DNA from: Halobacillus litoralis | GTDB taxonomy: Bacteria; Bacillota; Bacilli; Bacillales; Halobacillaceae | Length of the DNA: 64,000 bases | Reading direction: 5' to 3' | NCBI RefSeq assembly: GCF_009856415.1 | Contig: NZ_WMEZ01000001.1 | Coordinates: forward strand, 992,001 to 1,056,000 | In this document: piece by piece, positions 26,880 through 35,362 of the stretch | Layout of the letters: each line of letters starts with the position of its first letter | How positions within the stretch are numbered: position 1 is the stretch's first letter | Translations under genes and position numbers: made by a program | The notes under the pieces: model-generated | The model's input: only the letters and a program-made list of their open reading frames with translations | Told to the model about the DNA's origin: nothing | Database searches by the model: none

Positions 26880-27733
26880 CCACTCACTTGCAAGAACCGT
26901 TCTAGTCTGGACGCATGAGCCACCGCTTCTTCATATCCTTGAGCATACAAGTCGTGCAGTCGGTCACGGTTCCGTTCGATCCGGCTTACTTTCAACGGTT
27001 TTAAAGGACGGATGACGAATGCTTCTTCATTTTGTTCCGCTTCCTTCACTTTTTGCAACTGCTGATTATAACGAACGTGCCTCTCAAGTAAAGCTTTCGC
27101 AAATAGCGGGAACTGTCTGTACTTTCGGTTGAAGTACCACCCTCCCTTCATCCGGCCTTTGATGTATCCATCGTTGCGCGTTAGCACAACCACATGCTTT
27201 TTGTTCCCATCCCTTTTGGAAGCCTGCATCGGTATCGGGTCGGCAATGCCGCCATCCATCAACTCACGTCCATCATACTGAATGCTTGGAGCAACCATCG
27301 GCAAAGAGCTTGAAGCGCGGATGACTTTTAAAAGACTTTCCCTGTCAGGGAAGCGGTCATAAAAGACAGGTTCTCCCGTTTTCATATCTGTGGTTCCTAC
27401 GACAAAACGTGTTTTTTGTTGAAGGAACGTGTCATAATCGAAGGGAACGAGCTGGTTCGGAAGCTTGTCAAATATGAAATCCATTCCAAACAACTGCCGT
27501 TTTGTAATCATCCGTTTGTACGATATGTATTCTGGATGCGCCCCGTACTCGACAATCACTTCATAATTTCTCCCCCGCTGTCTCGCAACATAAGAGCTTC
27601 CATTACATGCTCCTGCTGATGCTCCGACCACATAGGGAATGTGAATGCCTTCATCAAGGAAGAAATCAAGCACGCCTGCGGTGTAGGCGCCCCTCATCCC
27701 TCCGCCTTCAAGAACTAAACCGACATCATCCAT
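26876..27733 (-). CDS. Patatin-like phospholipase
   Basis: 285-residue patatin-family lipid acyl hydrolase. The oxyanion motif GGGMRG (about 10-15), the nucleophile elbow GASAG (about 39-43) and the dyad aspartate in DGGIADP (about 165) are intact. It is of the YjjU/RssA bacterial type, with the basic helix region at the C-terminus. SD GGAAGG lies upstream of ATG 27733. Confidence 0.9.
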   Translation of the reverse strand: MDDVGLVLEGGGMRGAYTAGVLDFFLDEGIHIPYVVGASAGACNGSSYVARQRGRNYEVIVEYGAHPEYISYKRMITKRQLFGMDFIFDKLPNQLVPFDYDTFLQQKTRFVVGTTDMKTGEPVFYDRFPDRESLLKVIRASSSLPMVAPSIQYDGRELMDGGIADPIPMQASKRDGNKKHVVVLTRNDGYIKGRMKGGWYFNRKYRQFPLFAKALLERHVRYNQQLQKVKEAEQNEEAFVIRPLKPLKVSRIERNRDRLHDLYAQGYEEAVAHASRLERFLQVSG

Positions 27734-27801
27734 AGATCAAACACCTTCCTTTTCACATTTGGTACCTATATCTATATTTTGCCATGTCCTATCGGAAAAG
27801 T

Positions 27802-27834
27802 AAAAAAGCAACCCCTTCTATGCGGTTGCTTTTT
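27802..27834. terminator. Terminator of the fbpB-like gene
   Basis: AAAAGCAACC and GGTTGCTTTT pair around a 10-nt loop with T-rich flanks on both strands. Confidence 0.85.
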
Positions 27835-27846
27835 CGTGTGATATCA

Positions 27847-27996
27847 TCAGTTTACATAAGCATCGGAATCGTTTTTTCTTGCGTGTTTTTCATCTATTTG
27901 ACGTTCGATTTTTTCGATTGCTTCCTGATCGTTCAACAGTTGTCGTTTGTTACGATCCACTAAGTCTTCAAAGGAAATTCGTTTTTGACTTCTCAT
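27847..27996 (-). CDS. FbpB-like small basic protein
   Basis: 49 residues starting MRSQKRISFEDLVDRNKRQL, with the pattern of the Fur-regulated basic protein FbpB family (RISFEDLV...NKRQLL.D..AIE.IE..ID.KH). In B. subtilis FbpB acts with the sRNA FsrA in iron sparing. SD AAAGGAG lies 7 nt before the ATG. Divergent from patA. No clear Fur box is seen, so iron control is unproven. Confidence 0.8.
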   Translation of the reverse strand: MRSQKRISFEDLVDRNKRQLLNDQEAIEKIERQIDEKHARKNDSDAYVN

Positions 27997-28106
27997 TATA
28001 CATCTCCTTTCATGGGCTTATTTTAAATTATAACAAAATTCAACAAATTTCAGGCGATAATTGTTTGAACATTTTGTTAACTTTATGTAAAGAAGGAGAC
28101 TTCGCA

Positions 28107-29264
28107 TTGGAAAACTTTATCAACCCAAAAGTAAAACAAATAGAAATTTCAGGTATCCGCCGTTTTTTCAACATGGTCGCAAACTATGAAGACGTCCTTT
28201 CATTGACCATTGGACAGCCTGATTTTCCAACACCTCCGCAAATAAAAGAAGCAGGAATACAAGCCATCAAAAATAATCAAACGAGTTACACCCACAATGC
28301 CGGGATGCTTTCCCTCAGAAAAGCCATTCAGCTGCACGTGAAAGATTCATATGGACTCGATTATGGAGCAGAAGAAGAAATCATCGTCACAGTCGGTGCT
28401 TCCCAGGCGCTTGATATTACGTTAAGGACCATCCTCCAGCCTGGGGATGAAGTGCTATTGCCAGGTCCCGTCTATCCGGGGTATGAGCCGCTGATCCGTC
28501 TGGCTGGTGGTACACCTGTGTTCATCGATACAAGTCATGACGGATTCAAGTTGACGGGAGATAAAATCAAAGAAATGATCACTTCGAAAACAAAGGCCGT
28601 TATTTTGCCATATCCCTCCAACCCGACGGGTGTTTCTTTAACTGAGGAAGAACTACGAGGGATTGCAGATGTAATTAAAAAACATCAATTCTTCTTATTA
28701 GCCGATGAAATTTATAGTGAACTTGTCTATGATCGTCCGCACACATCGATAGCAAGCTTTCCCGATGTTCGTGACCAGGTGATCGTTATAAACGGTGTAT
28801 CGAAATCCCACAGTATGACCGGTTGGAGAATCGGTTATCTGCTCGCCCCTTCCTGGCTGAGTCGTCACCTATTGAAAGTCCATCAATACAACGTCTCCTG
28901 TGCGACTTCAATCAGCCAGCATGCGGCCCTTGAGGCTTTGACCAACGGAAAAAAAGATGCCCAAACGATGCGTGAGGCTTATCGTGAAAGAAGGGCATTC
29001 GTCGTCACACGATTAAAGGAAATGGGAATCTCATTCGCTGAACCTAATGGCGCCTTTTACGTTTTCTTGAAGTTTCCTTTGAATGGAAAGACGACGTTCG
29101 AGCGTGCCGTGCAGCTCGTCGAAGAAGCAGGAGTCGCCCTTGTTCCAGGGGATGCCTTTTCAGAATATGGGGAAGGGTATATGCGCTTATCCTATGCCTA
29201 CAGCATGGATACGTTGGAAAAAGGACTTCAGCGCCTAGAGGACTTCATCTCAAAAGAGGTGTAA
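28107..29264 (+). CDS. patA: PLP-dependent aminotransferase A
   Basis: Class I aminotransferase (385 residues) very close to B. subtilis PatA, assigned to N-acetyl-LL-diaminopimelate transamination in the DAP pathway, which would complement dapH/dapL in this window. Motifs: SLTIGQPDF, PYPSNPTG and the PLP lysine in SKSHSMTGWR (about 235-244). The frame extends to 27879 but would run over the fbpB-like gene and its SD; TTG 28107 with AAGGAG 9 nt upstream gives the family N-terminus. Confidence 0.92.
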   Translation: MENFINPKVKQIEISGIRRFFNMVANYEDVLSLTIGQPDFPTPPQIKEAGIQAIKNNQTSYTHNAGMLSLRKAIQLHVKDSYGLDYGAEEEIIVTVGASQALDITLRTILQPGDEVLLPGPVYPGYEPLIRLAGGTPVFIDTSHDGFKLTGDKIKEMITSKTKAVILPYPSNPTGVSLTEEELRGIADVIKKHQFFLLADEIYSELVYDRPHTSIASFPDVRDQVIVINGVSKSHSMTGWRIGYLLAPSWLSRHLLKVHQYNVSCATSISQHAALEALTNGKKDAQTMREAYRERRAFVVTRLKEMGISFAEPNGAFYVFLKFPLNGKTTFERAVQLVEEAGVALVPGDAFSEYGEGYMRLSYAYSMDTLEKGLQRLEDFISKEV

Positions 29265-29328
29265 CTTAGAGGTTCGGGTACAATGAGAGTTGCCCGTTCA
29301 CCTCAAAGATTTTTTATGTACGGACATG

Positions 29329-29365
29329 AAAAGAACTCATGGATGCAGATCCCATGAGTTCTTTT
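29329..29365. terminator. Terminator between patA and the spo0E-like gene
   Basis: AAAAGAACTCATGG and CCATGAGTTCTTTT form a 14-bp stem with T-runs in both directions; the spo0E-like stop codon touches its right edge. Confidence 0.88.
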
Positions 29366-29528
29366 AATTCGGTTTATTTTTTTGGACTTCATTCAAAAGG
29401 GCATCGAGTTGTTGACTGATCCTAACAGACTCGGGGCTTGATAGCCCTTTTTCAAACGCCACTCTCGTCATTTTTTTCCGTAAATACTCTAATTCAGCAA
29501 TACGAGGATCTTTGTCGGCTACTTGCAC
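29364..29528 (-). CDS. Spo0E-like phosphatase, short
   Basis: 54 residues with the aspartyl-phosphate phosphatase pattern: a first helix (IAELEYLRKKM), a short loop and SVRISQQLDALLNE, where the S.xLD motif dephosphorylates Spo0A~P in this family. GTG start at 29528 with CAGGAGG 9 nt upstream. It implies a sporulation phosphorelay in this organism. Confidence 0.82.
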   Translation of the reverse strand: MQVADKDPRIAELEYLRKKMTRVAFEKGLSSPESVRISQQLDALLNEVQKNKPN

Positions 29529-29824
29529 CTTCGACTACCTCCTGACTTGTTCTTGTCTATTATTGTACACCTTTTATGCCAAAAAGAAAAGAATGTGTGT
29601 TCGCATACATTTCTGCACGGAAAAAATTATCTCAATTTTCTATACTTTTGTAAAGACAATCGGTAAAGATTCTGAAATTTCGACAGCGGTTGATAATTTG
29701 AGATAAAGCCTGCAAAAAGAGATTACAATTTGGTAAAAGCCTCCCCCCTGCACTTTTCTTTCCGCAACGATATGGTAAAATTAAGGATGAGATATTCTAT
29801 GTTCATCTAGAAAGGAAGATGAGA

Positions 29825-30346
29825 TTGTCTGAGCAATCAAAAAAAGAATGGTTGGAATGGTTGAAAGCCATTGCTGTTGCCATTACACTCGCATTTATAC
29901 TACGAACATTTTTCTTTGCCACATCAATTGTTGAAGGTGCAAGTATGGACCCGACACTCAAAAACGGAGAACGCGTCATGTTCAATAAGATCATATATTA
30001 TGTAGATGAACCCGAACGCGGGGATATCGTCATCATTGAGAGACCAGTAAAAAGTTATGTCAAACGAGTCATCGGCCAGCCGGGAGATACGGTGGAAATC
30101 CGTGATCATGAACTGTATGTGAACGGTGAAGAGCAGACCCAGGAGTATCTGACGGAAGAGGCCGCGTCCGCAACGAGAGATTTCGGACCCATCGAAGTGC
30201 CAAAAGGAAAATATTTCGTCATGGGAGACAACCGATCCATCAGTAAAGACAGTAGGAATGGACTCGGCTTTGTTGAAGAAGAAGAAATCATCGGACGTAC
30301 CGAGTTGATCATTTATCCGTTCAACGAATGGGGCTTAACGAAATAA
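29825..30346 (+). CDS. sipS: Type I signal peptidase
   Basis: Membrane-anchored serine/lysine protease that removes signal peptides from secreted proteins. One N-terminal helix (about 14-36), catalytic Ser in EGASMDPTL, catalytic Lys in YVKRVIGQPGD and box E GDNRSISKDSR. An ATG at 29819 lies directly on the SD AAAGGAAG; TTG 29825 (start of the family-typical SEQSKKEW) is better spaced, but both are possible. Single-gene unit; paralogues usually exist in Bacillaceae, so the symbol is only by type. Confidence 0.9.
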   Translation: MSEQSKKEWLEWLKAIAVAITLAFILRTFFFATSIVEGASMDPTLKNGERVMFNKIIYYVDEPERGDIVIIERPVKSYVKRVIGQPGDTVEIRDHELYVNGEEQTQEYLTEEAASATRDFGPIEVPKGKYFVMGDNRSISKDSRNGLGFVEEEEIIGRTELIIYPFNEWGLTK

Positions 30347-30352
30347 ACAGGC

Positions 30353-30386
30353 AAACGACCCGCCGAACATCAGGCGGGTCGTTTTA
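30353..30386 (+). terminator. Terminator of the signal peptidase gene
   Basis: AACGACCCGCC and GGCGGGTCGTT form an 11-bp GC-rich stem with an 8-nt loop, followed by TTTT. Confidence 0.9.
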
Positions 30387-30421
30387 TGTTCTTTGATCTT
30401 ACATTCAAAAATGCCGTCCAT

Positions 30422-30571
30422 TCATTTAGTCGTCGCTATTTTTTCCGGCAGTTGATGTAGTGTTTCAATCAGTTGATCAAGCTTTCCTTCCACGCGGTGT
30501 AACAAGTAAAAGGTCACCGCTACAGGAAAACCAACATCCGCTAAAATCGAAATCCAAGCATCAATCCCCAT
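30422..30571 (-). CDS. YvrJ family small membrane protein
   Basis: 49 residues starting MGIDAWISILADVGFPVAVT, one membrane helix followed by a charged helix (HRVEGKLDQLIETLHQL), the YvrJ/short-holin-like layout. SD GAGGTGA precedes the ATG. In related genomes YvrJ usually directly follows DUF1659 and DUF2922 genes; here a terminator and a copy of the composite repeat lie between. Confidence 0.82.
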   Translation of the reverse strand: MGIDAWISILADVGFPVAVTFYLLHRVEGKLDQLIETLHQLPEKIATTK

Positions 30572-30604
30572 ACATTCACCTCTTCCCAATTTATTTATTG
30601 CCGG

Positions 30605-31138
30605 TTTTGGAGAACTCCGTTTCGAGATGTTTCCGTGGTTCGTTGCTGTTGTAGAGCGTCAGGGGTGGCTGGGAAGCTACTCGCTTTCCTGTGGGGGAGG
30701 GCCGCGCTTCCTCGGACTGCGTCCTGTGGGATCTCGCCTACCTCCTTCTCCCACGGGAGTCTCGCAGCTTCCCAACCACCCCTTTCGATGTATGTGAGAA
30801 TCGAACCCCATTAGTAAGTCGGATAGTTTTCCACTATCGAATATTAGAAGCGTTAAGCACGGAATAAAAGCTTTCAGGATTCAAACACCTGTACATGAGA
30901 GTTTATTCCAACAGCCAGGTCATGAAAAGTGGTTTCGAGACACTAGTTAGGCAAAGGGGCGGAGGGAAACGGTGAGACTCCTGTGGGAAGTGCGTTGTAG
31001 ATGAGACCCCGCAGAGCGTTAGCTCGAGGAGGCTCATCACTCGCCCACGGAAAGCGAAACTTTTCCCGGAGCCTCTAAGCTCTCACAAACATCTCGAAAC
31101 CGAATCTTACACAAGACTGACATATCATTCAATAACTC
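30605..31138 (-). repeat. Composite inverted-module repeat, copy D (inner cassette reversed)
   Basis: Left end CCGTTTCGAGATG; module R' (about 30655-30785); variable middle; internal GAAAAGTGGTTTCGAGA; module L' (about 30955-31075); right end CATCTCGAAAC, a diverged tail (ACACAAGACTGACAT) and ATAACTCA. Inner order as in copy B; right outer end oriented as in all copies. It sits between DUF2922 and yvrJ. Confidence 0.88.
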
Positions 31139-31155
31139 ATAATCATCGATTCTGA

Positions 31156-31188
31156 TAAAAAGAGCCGCTAATGATGGTTAGCGGCTCT
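31156..31188 (-). terminator. Terminator of DUF1659-DUF2922
   Basis: AGAGCCGCTAA and TTAGCGGCTCT form an 11-bp stem with TTTTT following on the minus strand. Confidence 0.9.
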
Positions 31189-31195
31189 CTCGTTT

Positions 31196-31408
31196 TTAGA
31201 ATGAGATCTCAAAGACGTTGCGTTCGACGATACGTGCTTCCTTCTTCTCCACAAGGTCTCCCCCATTGGAATAGAAGCAGCCCTGGGCGAGAATGGCGTC
31301 CATCGCTGCATTGACCTGTGCAGGATCGACAGGTTCTACAGGGTCGTCCAGGCTGATGGTGACTGTTTTCCCTTCATCATTCAAGAATTTCAGCTCCAGC
31401 TTTTTCAT
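31196..31408 (-). CDS. DUF2922 family protein
   Basis: 70 residues starting MKKLELKFLNDEGKTVTISL, a small beta-rich cytosolic protein of the DUF2922 family, function unknown. SD GGAGGAG. It lies 21 bp after the DUF1659 gene and shares its transcript. Confidence 0.85.
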   Translation of the reverse strand: MKKLELKFLNDEGKTVTISLDDPVEPVDPAQVNAAMDAILAQGCFYSNGGDLVEKKEARIVERNVFEISF

Positions 31409-31429
31409 TTATTCTCCTCCATTTCTACA

Positions 31430-31654
31430 TTATGATTCAGTCAAAACTGAGCGGTCATCACGGGCGATATCGACAAGGATGTGCTGCTGCAACGGGGATA
31501 GAGCGACGGATACTTCATGCAATTGTTCATCTGTGGCATCTGTTTTGATGTTGTTGAAGGACTTACGCTTAAGAATCATGTTTCCGTCTTCATCTGTTCC
31601 TGTTGAAAAGACAAGCTGCAAGCGACTGTCTACTTTCAAAGTATTTACGGCCAT
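31430..31654 (-). CDS. DUF1659 family protein
   Basis: 74 residues, containing SRLQLVFSTGTDEDGN and the C-terminal half typical of DUF1659, function unknown. ATG 31654 is chosen because GAGGAGGTG precedes it; the GTG at 31663 is inside that SD. First gene of a two-gene operon. Confidence 0.85.
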   Translation of the reverse strand: MAVNTLKVDSRLQLVFSTGTDEDGNMILKRKSFNNIKTDATDEQLHEVSVALSPLQQHILVDIARDDRSVLTES

Positions 31655-31772
31655 CTGCTTCACCTCCTCTCACTTCTATAATCGAAAGAAAAGAGAAAAA
31701 GGTGTCATTCGCTAACTATTTTTTATGGATATGGCTCGTTTGTAAGGAGGTAGGCGAGTATATTAAAAACAT

Positions 31773-31821
31773 AAAAAAGCGTCCGGGGAGAGAACCTGTT
31801 ATGGCTCCTTCCCCGGACGCT
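31773..31821 (-). terminator. Terminator of the 25-residue ORF
   Basis: AGCGTCCGGGGA and TCCCCGGACGCT form a perfect 12-bp stem with a 20-nt loop and a TTTTTTA run on the minus strand. Confidence 0.88.
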
Positions 31822-31836
31822 TACCATCATTAAGTA

Positions 31837-31914
31837 TCATCCGTTATCAAAAATCGTTAATCCTATGAGTCCTAGTAGTACAATTAGACTGACAAAAAAC
31901 ATGATAATCTCCAT
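31837..31914 (-). CDS. Tiny single-helix membrane peptide
   Basis: A 25-codon frame: MEIIMFFVSLIVLLGLIGL then a short tail TIFDNG. One hydrophobic helix, GAGGGGTGG 6-8 nt before the ATG, and a strong terminator 16 nt after the stop together argue that this is a real transcript. It could be a small membrane regulator or a type I toxin-like peptide; the family is not recognised. Confidence 0.6.
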   Translation of the reverse strand: MEIIMFFVSLIVLLGLIGLTIFDNG

Positions 31915-32025
31915 CTATGTTCCACCCCTCTTTCCTCTCTATCATAGCAAATATTTAAAGCGTTTGCTTTGGTTGTTTCACATTCGTTGTATATTTTATC
32001 CTTCCCTGAAATAGAAACAGAAACA

Positions 32026-32050
32026 CGAGTCTTTTCACAATTCTGCCATA
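32026..32050 (+). repeat. Orphan right end of the composite repeat
   Basis: CGAGTCTTTTCACAATTCTG followed by CCATA matches the right outer end of the composite repeat (GAGTCTTCCACAATCCTGCCAT at 23454-23475) in the same orientation, with no module attached. Confidence 0.5.
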
Positions 32051-32190
32051 AAAAATTGAACAGATTGTGAAGTGTTGAACAGAGTATGGATATCCTTTCC
32101 TTCTACGTTTATACTTGAATTGTAAGAAAGAGACCTTCTTACAAAACATCATGTGAAATGGTGAACAAACTATTATAAGGAGTGAGTTTC

Positions 32191-32700
32191 ATGTTGAATG
32201 AACTGTTAAGAAACAACAAGATCGTTGCTATGATCCTGACCGTCTTACGCGTGTACTTAGGGTATGCCTGGTTGACTGCTGGCACCGGAAAGATTACGGG
32301 CGGTTTTGAAGTCAGTGGTTTTCTAAATGGAGCGATTGCGAAGGCCGAAGGCGCGCACCCCGCTGTCCAAGGTTGGTGGGCGGTCTTCCTGGAACAATTC
32401 GCTTTACCAAACCATGAGTTTTTCGCTTTCATCGTCATGTGGGGAGAAGTTCTCGTAGGCATTGCACTTATCTTAGGATTATTCACGAACGTAGCTGCTT
32501 TCGGTGGCATTCTCATGAACTTCGCTTTCTTATTCAGCGGAACAGTCAGCACCAACCCGCAAATGGTTCTGCTCACCATCTTCATCCTTGTTGCCGGGGC
32601 CAATGCTGGACGCTATGGATTAGACCGCTGGGTCGTACCAATAATCAAAAAACAAGGGATCAAATTTCCACTTAGAAGAGGAAGACTTGCTCATCAATAA
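32191..32700 (+). CDS. DoxX family membrane protein
   Basis: 169-residue four-helix DoxX/DoxD-type protein. Motifs: RVYLGYAWLTAGTGKI (helix 1), GEVLVGIALILGLFT and AGRYGLDRW near the C-terminus. Family members act with thiol/quinone chemistry, but the role here is unknown. AAGGAG 8 nt before ATG 32191 decides the start over GTG 32182. Confidence 0.87.
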   Translation: MLNELLRNNKIVAMILTVLRVYLGYAWLTAGTGKITGGFEVSGFLNGAIAKAEGAHPAVQGWWAVFLEQFALPNHEFFAFIVMWGEVLVGIALILGLFTNVAAFGGILMNFAFLFSGTVSTNPQMVLLTIFILVAGANAGRYGLDRWVVPIIKKQGIKFPLRRGRLAHQ

Positions 32701-32705
32701 TACAC

Positions 32706-32738
32706 CAAGCCCTATGGATCGCTCATAGGGCTTTTTTC
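32706..32738 (+). terminator. Terminator of the DoxX gene
   Basis: AAGCCCTAT and ATAGGGCTT pair around a 9-nt loop, followed by TTTT. Confidence 0.88.
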
Positions 32739-32814
32739 GTTTATTTTACTTTCGGATGAGGTATGATGATTTTATACATAAGTTTCGAAGATCGTAGAGT
32801 GAAAGAGGTGTCCT

Positions 32815-33588
32815 ATGGCAACTTATATTTTCCGTTTTTTTATTTTTTGGTACATATGCGGCGTATTTCTAGTAACGTTTGACTGGCTTCCTCCTTGGCT
32901 CGAATGGGCGAACAGTGTTTTTTTGATTACCGCCGGGGTCGTCGCAGGGATCTATTTTATGAAGATGTACGGCGTTTGGCGTGGAATCATCTACAGCCTG
33001 ATCATCATTGTTGTCAGTATCTATGTGGAACATTTGGGAGTGAAATATAATTTCTTATTCGGAGCCTACCATTACACAGAAAACTTCGGATTAAAGATTG
33101 CAGACACACCGATTACGATCGGATTCGCTTGGCTTTTGATCATCGGCTGTTCTCATGAACTGGCCCGCGTGTTGTCACAGGGATGGAGTCGTTGGGCCAG
33201 CCGGTTCATTTTTGTTGTCACAGGTGCGCTTGCAGCGGTGACCATGGATCTTATACTCGATCCGGTTTCTTTCAAAGTGAAGGAATATTGGATTTGGGAA
33301 GACCCTGGCTTCTATTATGATATTCCGTTTTCCAACTTCTTTGGATGGTTTGTTTTGGCTGCACTGTTTCATTTGATTTTCCTGTTCATTCATAGGGATT
33401 TGGAAGATAAAAACGTTCATCCTTGGCCGCAAAGGATGGTTCTGACGTTCGGGCTCATCATATTCCTGTTTCTCTGTATCGCGTTCACCGGCCGGTTGTA
33501 TGGGGCGATTGTGTTCGTGAGTGCTCTTACACTGTTGTGGTATGGCTTGTACTTTTGGAGGAGATCAAATGTTTCAACCCGCACGTAA
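32815..33588 (+). CDS. Carotenoid biosynthesis membrane protein (CruF/DUF422-like)
   Basis: 257-residue polytopic membrane protein of the CruF (DUF422) family, which in other bacteria hydrates the terminal 1,2 double bond of acyclic carotenoids. Conserved polar/aromatic motifs GVKYNFLFGAYHYT, TIGFAWLLIIG and TMDLILDPVSFK (Asp and Glu-rich helices) are typical. First gene of a carotenoid operon: its end overlaps the acyltransferase start by 20 nt. Inferred role: hydration of a C30 carotene to give a hydroxyl for later decoration. Confidence 0.85.
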   Translation: MATYIFRFFIFWYICGVFLVTFDWLPPWLEWANSVFLITAGVVAGIYFMKMYGVWRGIIYSLIIIVVSIYVEHLGVKYNFLFGAYHYTENFGLKIADTPITIGFAWLLIIGCSHELARVLSQGWSRWASRFIFVVTGALAAVTMDLILDPVSFKVKEYWIWEDPGFYYDIPFSNFFGWFVLAALFHLIFLFIHRDLEDKNVHPWPQRMVLTFGLIIFLFLCIAFTGRLYGAIVFVSALTLLWYGLYFWRRSNVSTRT

Positions 33589-34231
33589 AACAGCATGGAT
33601 TGAGTGGGGGTTCACCCGATTCAATCGTAAGTTTTTAAACTACCATTTCAATGACATCCGAATTCAGCACCCGGAGTCGGTTCCTGATGAAAAGACGCTG
33701 TTTCTTATCAATCATTCAACATGGTGGGACCCGCTTTTTATCTTTTATATCAATGATCGTCTTGTTCAATCCGACGGTTATGGCATGATGCATGAAGAGG
33801 GTATCCGCCGTTTTCCTTTTTTCCGGAGGATCGGTGCTTATTCAGTGAACGGTGAGGACCGCCGCCACCTCATGCAATCCTTACGTTACAGCAAGCAACT
33901 GCTTGAAGAGGGCAGAACGGTGTGGATCTTCCCTCAAGGGAATGAACAGCCCCTTGAGAAAAGACCGCTGGAATTTTTTTCAGGCATCAGTTACCTCACC
34001 CAGAAGTGTCCGGACATCAAGGTCGTTCCTGTTTCCTTATACTATGCGCTTGAGCATACGAAAAAACCGAATGCGTACATACGACTAGGAGAACCTCTCC
34101 CCAAACAGGAGTACGTTTCACTCCCAAGAAATGAAATGACCCGGTATTTTGAGAAAAAGGCTACAGAACAGCTGGATGAATTACGACAAGACATCATCCA
34201 TGAAAATCTTCATTGCTATAAAAAATTGTAA
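33569..34231 (+). CDS. PlsC-type acyltransferase of the carotenoid operon
   Basis: 220-residue lysophospholipid-acyltransferase-like protein. The HX4D motif is NHSTWWD (about 48-54) and the second motif is IFPQGNEQPL (about 125-134). By position between CruF-like and glycosyltransferase genes it probably acylates a glycosylated C30 carotenoid, the role of CrtO in S. aureus (a different-looking protein). ATG 33569 after AGGAG is used; the ORF opens further upstream inside cruF. Confidence 0.82.
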   Translation: MFQPARKTAWIEWGFTRFNRKFLNYHFNDIRIQHPESVPDEKTLFLINHSTWWDPLFIFYINDRLVQSDGYGMMHEEGIRRFPFFRRIGAYSVNGEDRRHLMQSLRYSKQLLEEGRTVWIFPQGNEQPLEKRPLEFFSGISYLTQKCPDIKVVPVSLYYALEHTKKPNAYIRLGEPLPKQEYVSLPRNEMTRYFEKKATEQLDELRQDIIHENLHCYKKL

Positions 34232-34249
34232 TGAAAAGGAGGAAAATCC

Positions 34250-35362
34250 ATGTCACTGATATTTTTCATTCTTTTAATCATCACAATCGTTCTGAATGTG
34301 TGGACCATTTTCAACAGCCTCTTCCTTTACCCTTTGTCTGCAAAAAGGGAGCTTGAAGCAAAGCCATCCGTTTCATTACTCGTGCCTTTAAGAAATGAAG
34401 CTGACAATGTAAAAGGATTGATCCGATCTTTGCGTTCGCTTACTTATCCCGAATTGGAAGTCATCCTGCTTGATGATCATTCGGAAGATGGCACGTTCGA
34501 CAGACTTAACGAACAGGTCTCAGGGGATGAACGTTTTACCGTCATTCAGGGAAAAGAACTTCCTGAAGGCTGGAACGGAAAAGTTCATGCTTGTCACCAG
34601 CTTTCGCTAGCAGCCAACGGGGAATATTTTTTATTCCTTGATGCTGATGCGCGTGTCGCCCCTGGTGTCATTCAACAAACGCTTGCTATGATGCAGCAGA
34701 AAAAAGCTGGTATGCTGAGCGGATTCCCGAATTATCCCAATGCCAATTTCCTCAGTCATATGCTCGTACCGCTACAGCATATGGTCGTCCTGCTCCATCT
34801 CCCTCTATTTGTCGCCAACCGGACGACCAAGCCGATGTTCACGGCTGCCTGCGGAATTTTCATCATGATCGAAAAAAACGTTTACGAGGCAATTGGGGGA
34901 CACGCATCAGTCAAAGGCTCTCTTGTAGAAGACGTACATATTGCCAGAGAAGTAAAAAAACACGGGTACAAGATGATCCTTGCAAACATTACGGAATCCG
35001 TTCTTTCCTACATGTACGATTCTGGTCAAGAGACATGGGCAGGCTTCAAAAAGAATCTATACACAGGGATCGGACGATCGGCAGGCATGGTGGTGTTCTT
35101 GACCTTATTCTATGCGGTCGTTTTCTTATTTCCCGCCCTATTCATGGTCGTCGGGCTTGTCACCGGAAATCCCGCCTTTTTCCTCCCCTACCTTTTGACA
35201 GTTGCGTTCAAGATGTATGTGGACGCCCGGACAGGACATCCGTTATGGCTTTCCTTCCTTCTGCCCATTGCAGTCGTGTTGTTGATTGCAATCATGATGG
35301 CGTCAATGTTCGTCCATAAACGAGGAGAAAAATACCAATGGAAAGGGAGGTTCTATCAATGA
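34250..35362 (+). CDS. crtQ: Glycosyltransferase family 2 (CrtQ-like)
   Basis: 370 residues: an N-terminal anchor helix, a GT-A domain with VSLLVPLRNE, the DDHSEDGT and DADARV acidic motifs, and three C-terminal helices. It resembles staphylococcal CrtQ, which glucosylates diaponeurosporenoate. In this operon it probably adds the sugar to the C30 acid. SD AAGGAGG precedes the ATG; the stop overlaps the next gene's start (ATGA). Confidence 0.87.
   Translation: MSLIFFILLIITIVLNVWTIFNSLFLYPLSAKRELEAKPSVSLLVPLRNEADNVKGLIRSLRSLTYPELEVILLDDHSEDGTFDRLNEQVSGDERFTVIQGKELPEGWNGKVHACHQLSLAANGEYFLFLDADARVAPGVIQQTLAMMQQKKAGMLSGFPNYPNANFLSHMLVPLQHMVVLLHLPLFVANRTTKPMFTAACGIFIMIEKNVYEAIGGHASVKGSLVEDVHIAREVKKHGYKMILANITESVLSYMYDSGQETWAGFKKNLYTGIGRSAGMVVFLTLFYAVVFLFPALFMVVGLVTGNPAFFLPYLLTVAFKMYVDARTGHPLWLSFLLPIAVVLLIAIMMASMFVHKRGEKYQWKGRFYQ

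Noticed and set aside
27879-28106. N-terminal extension of patA by 76 residues
   Set aside because: It runs antisense across the fbpB-like gene and its SD, and the TTG at 28107 has a strong SD and the family N-terminus.
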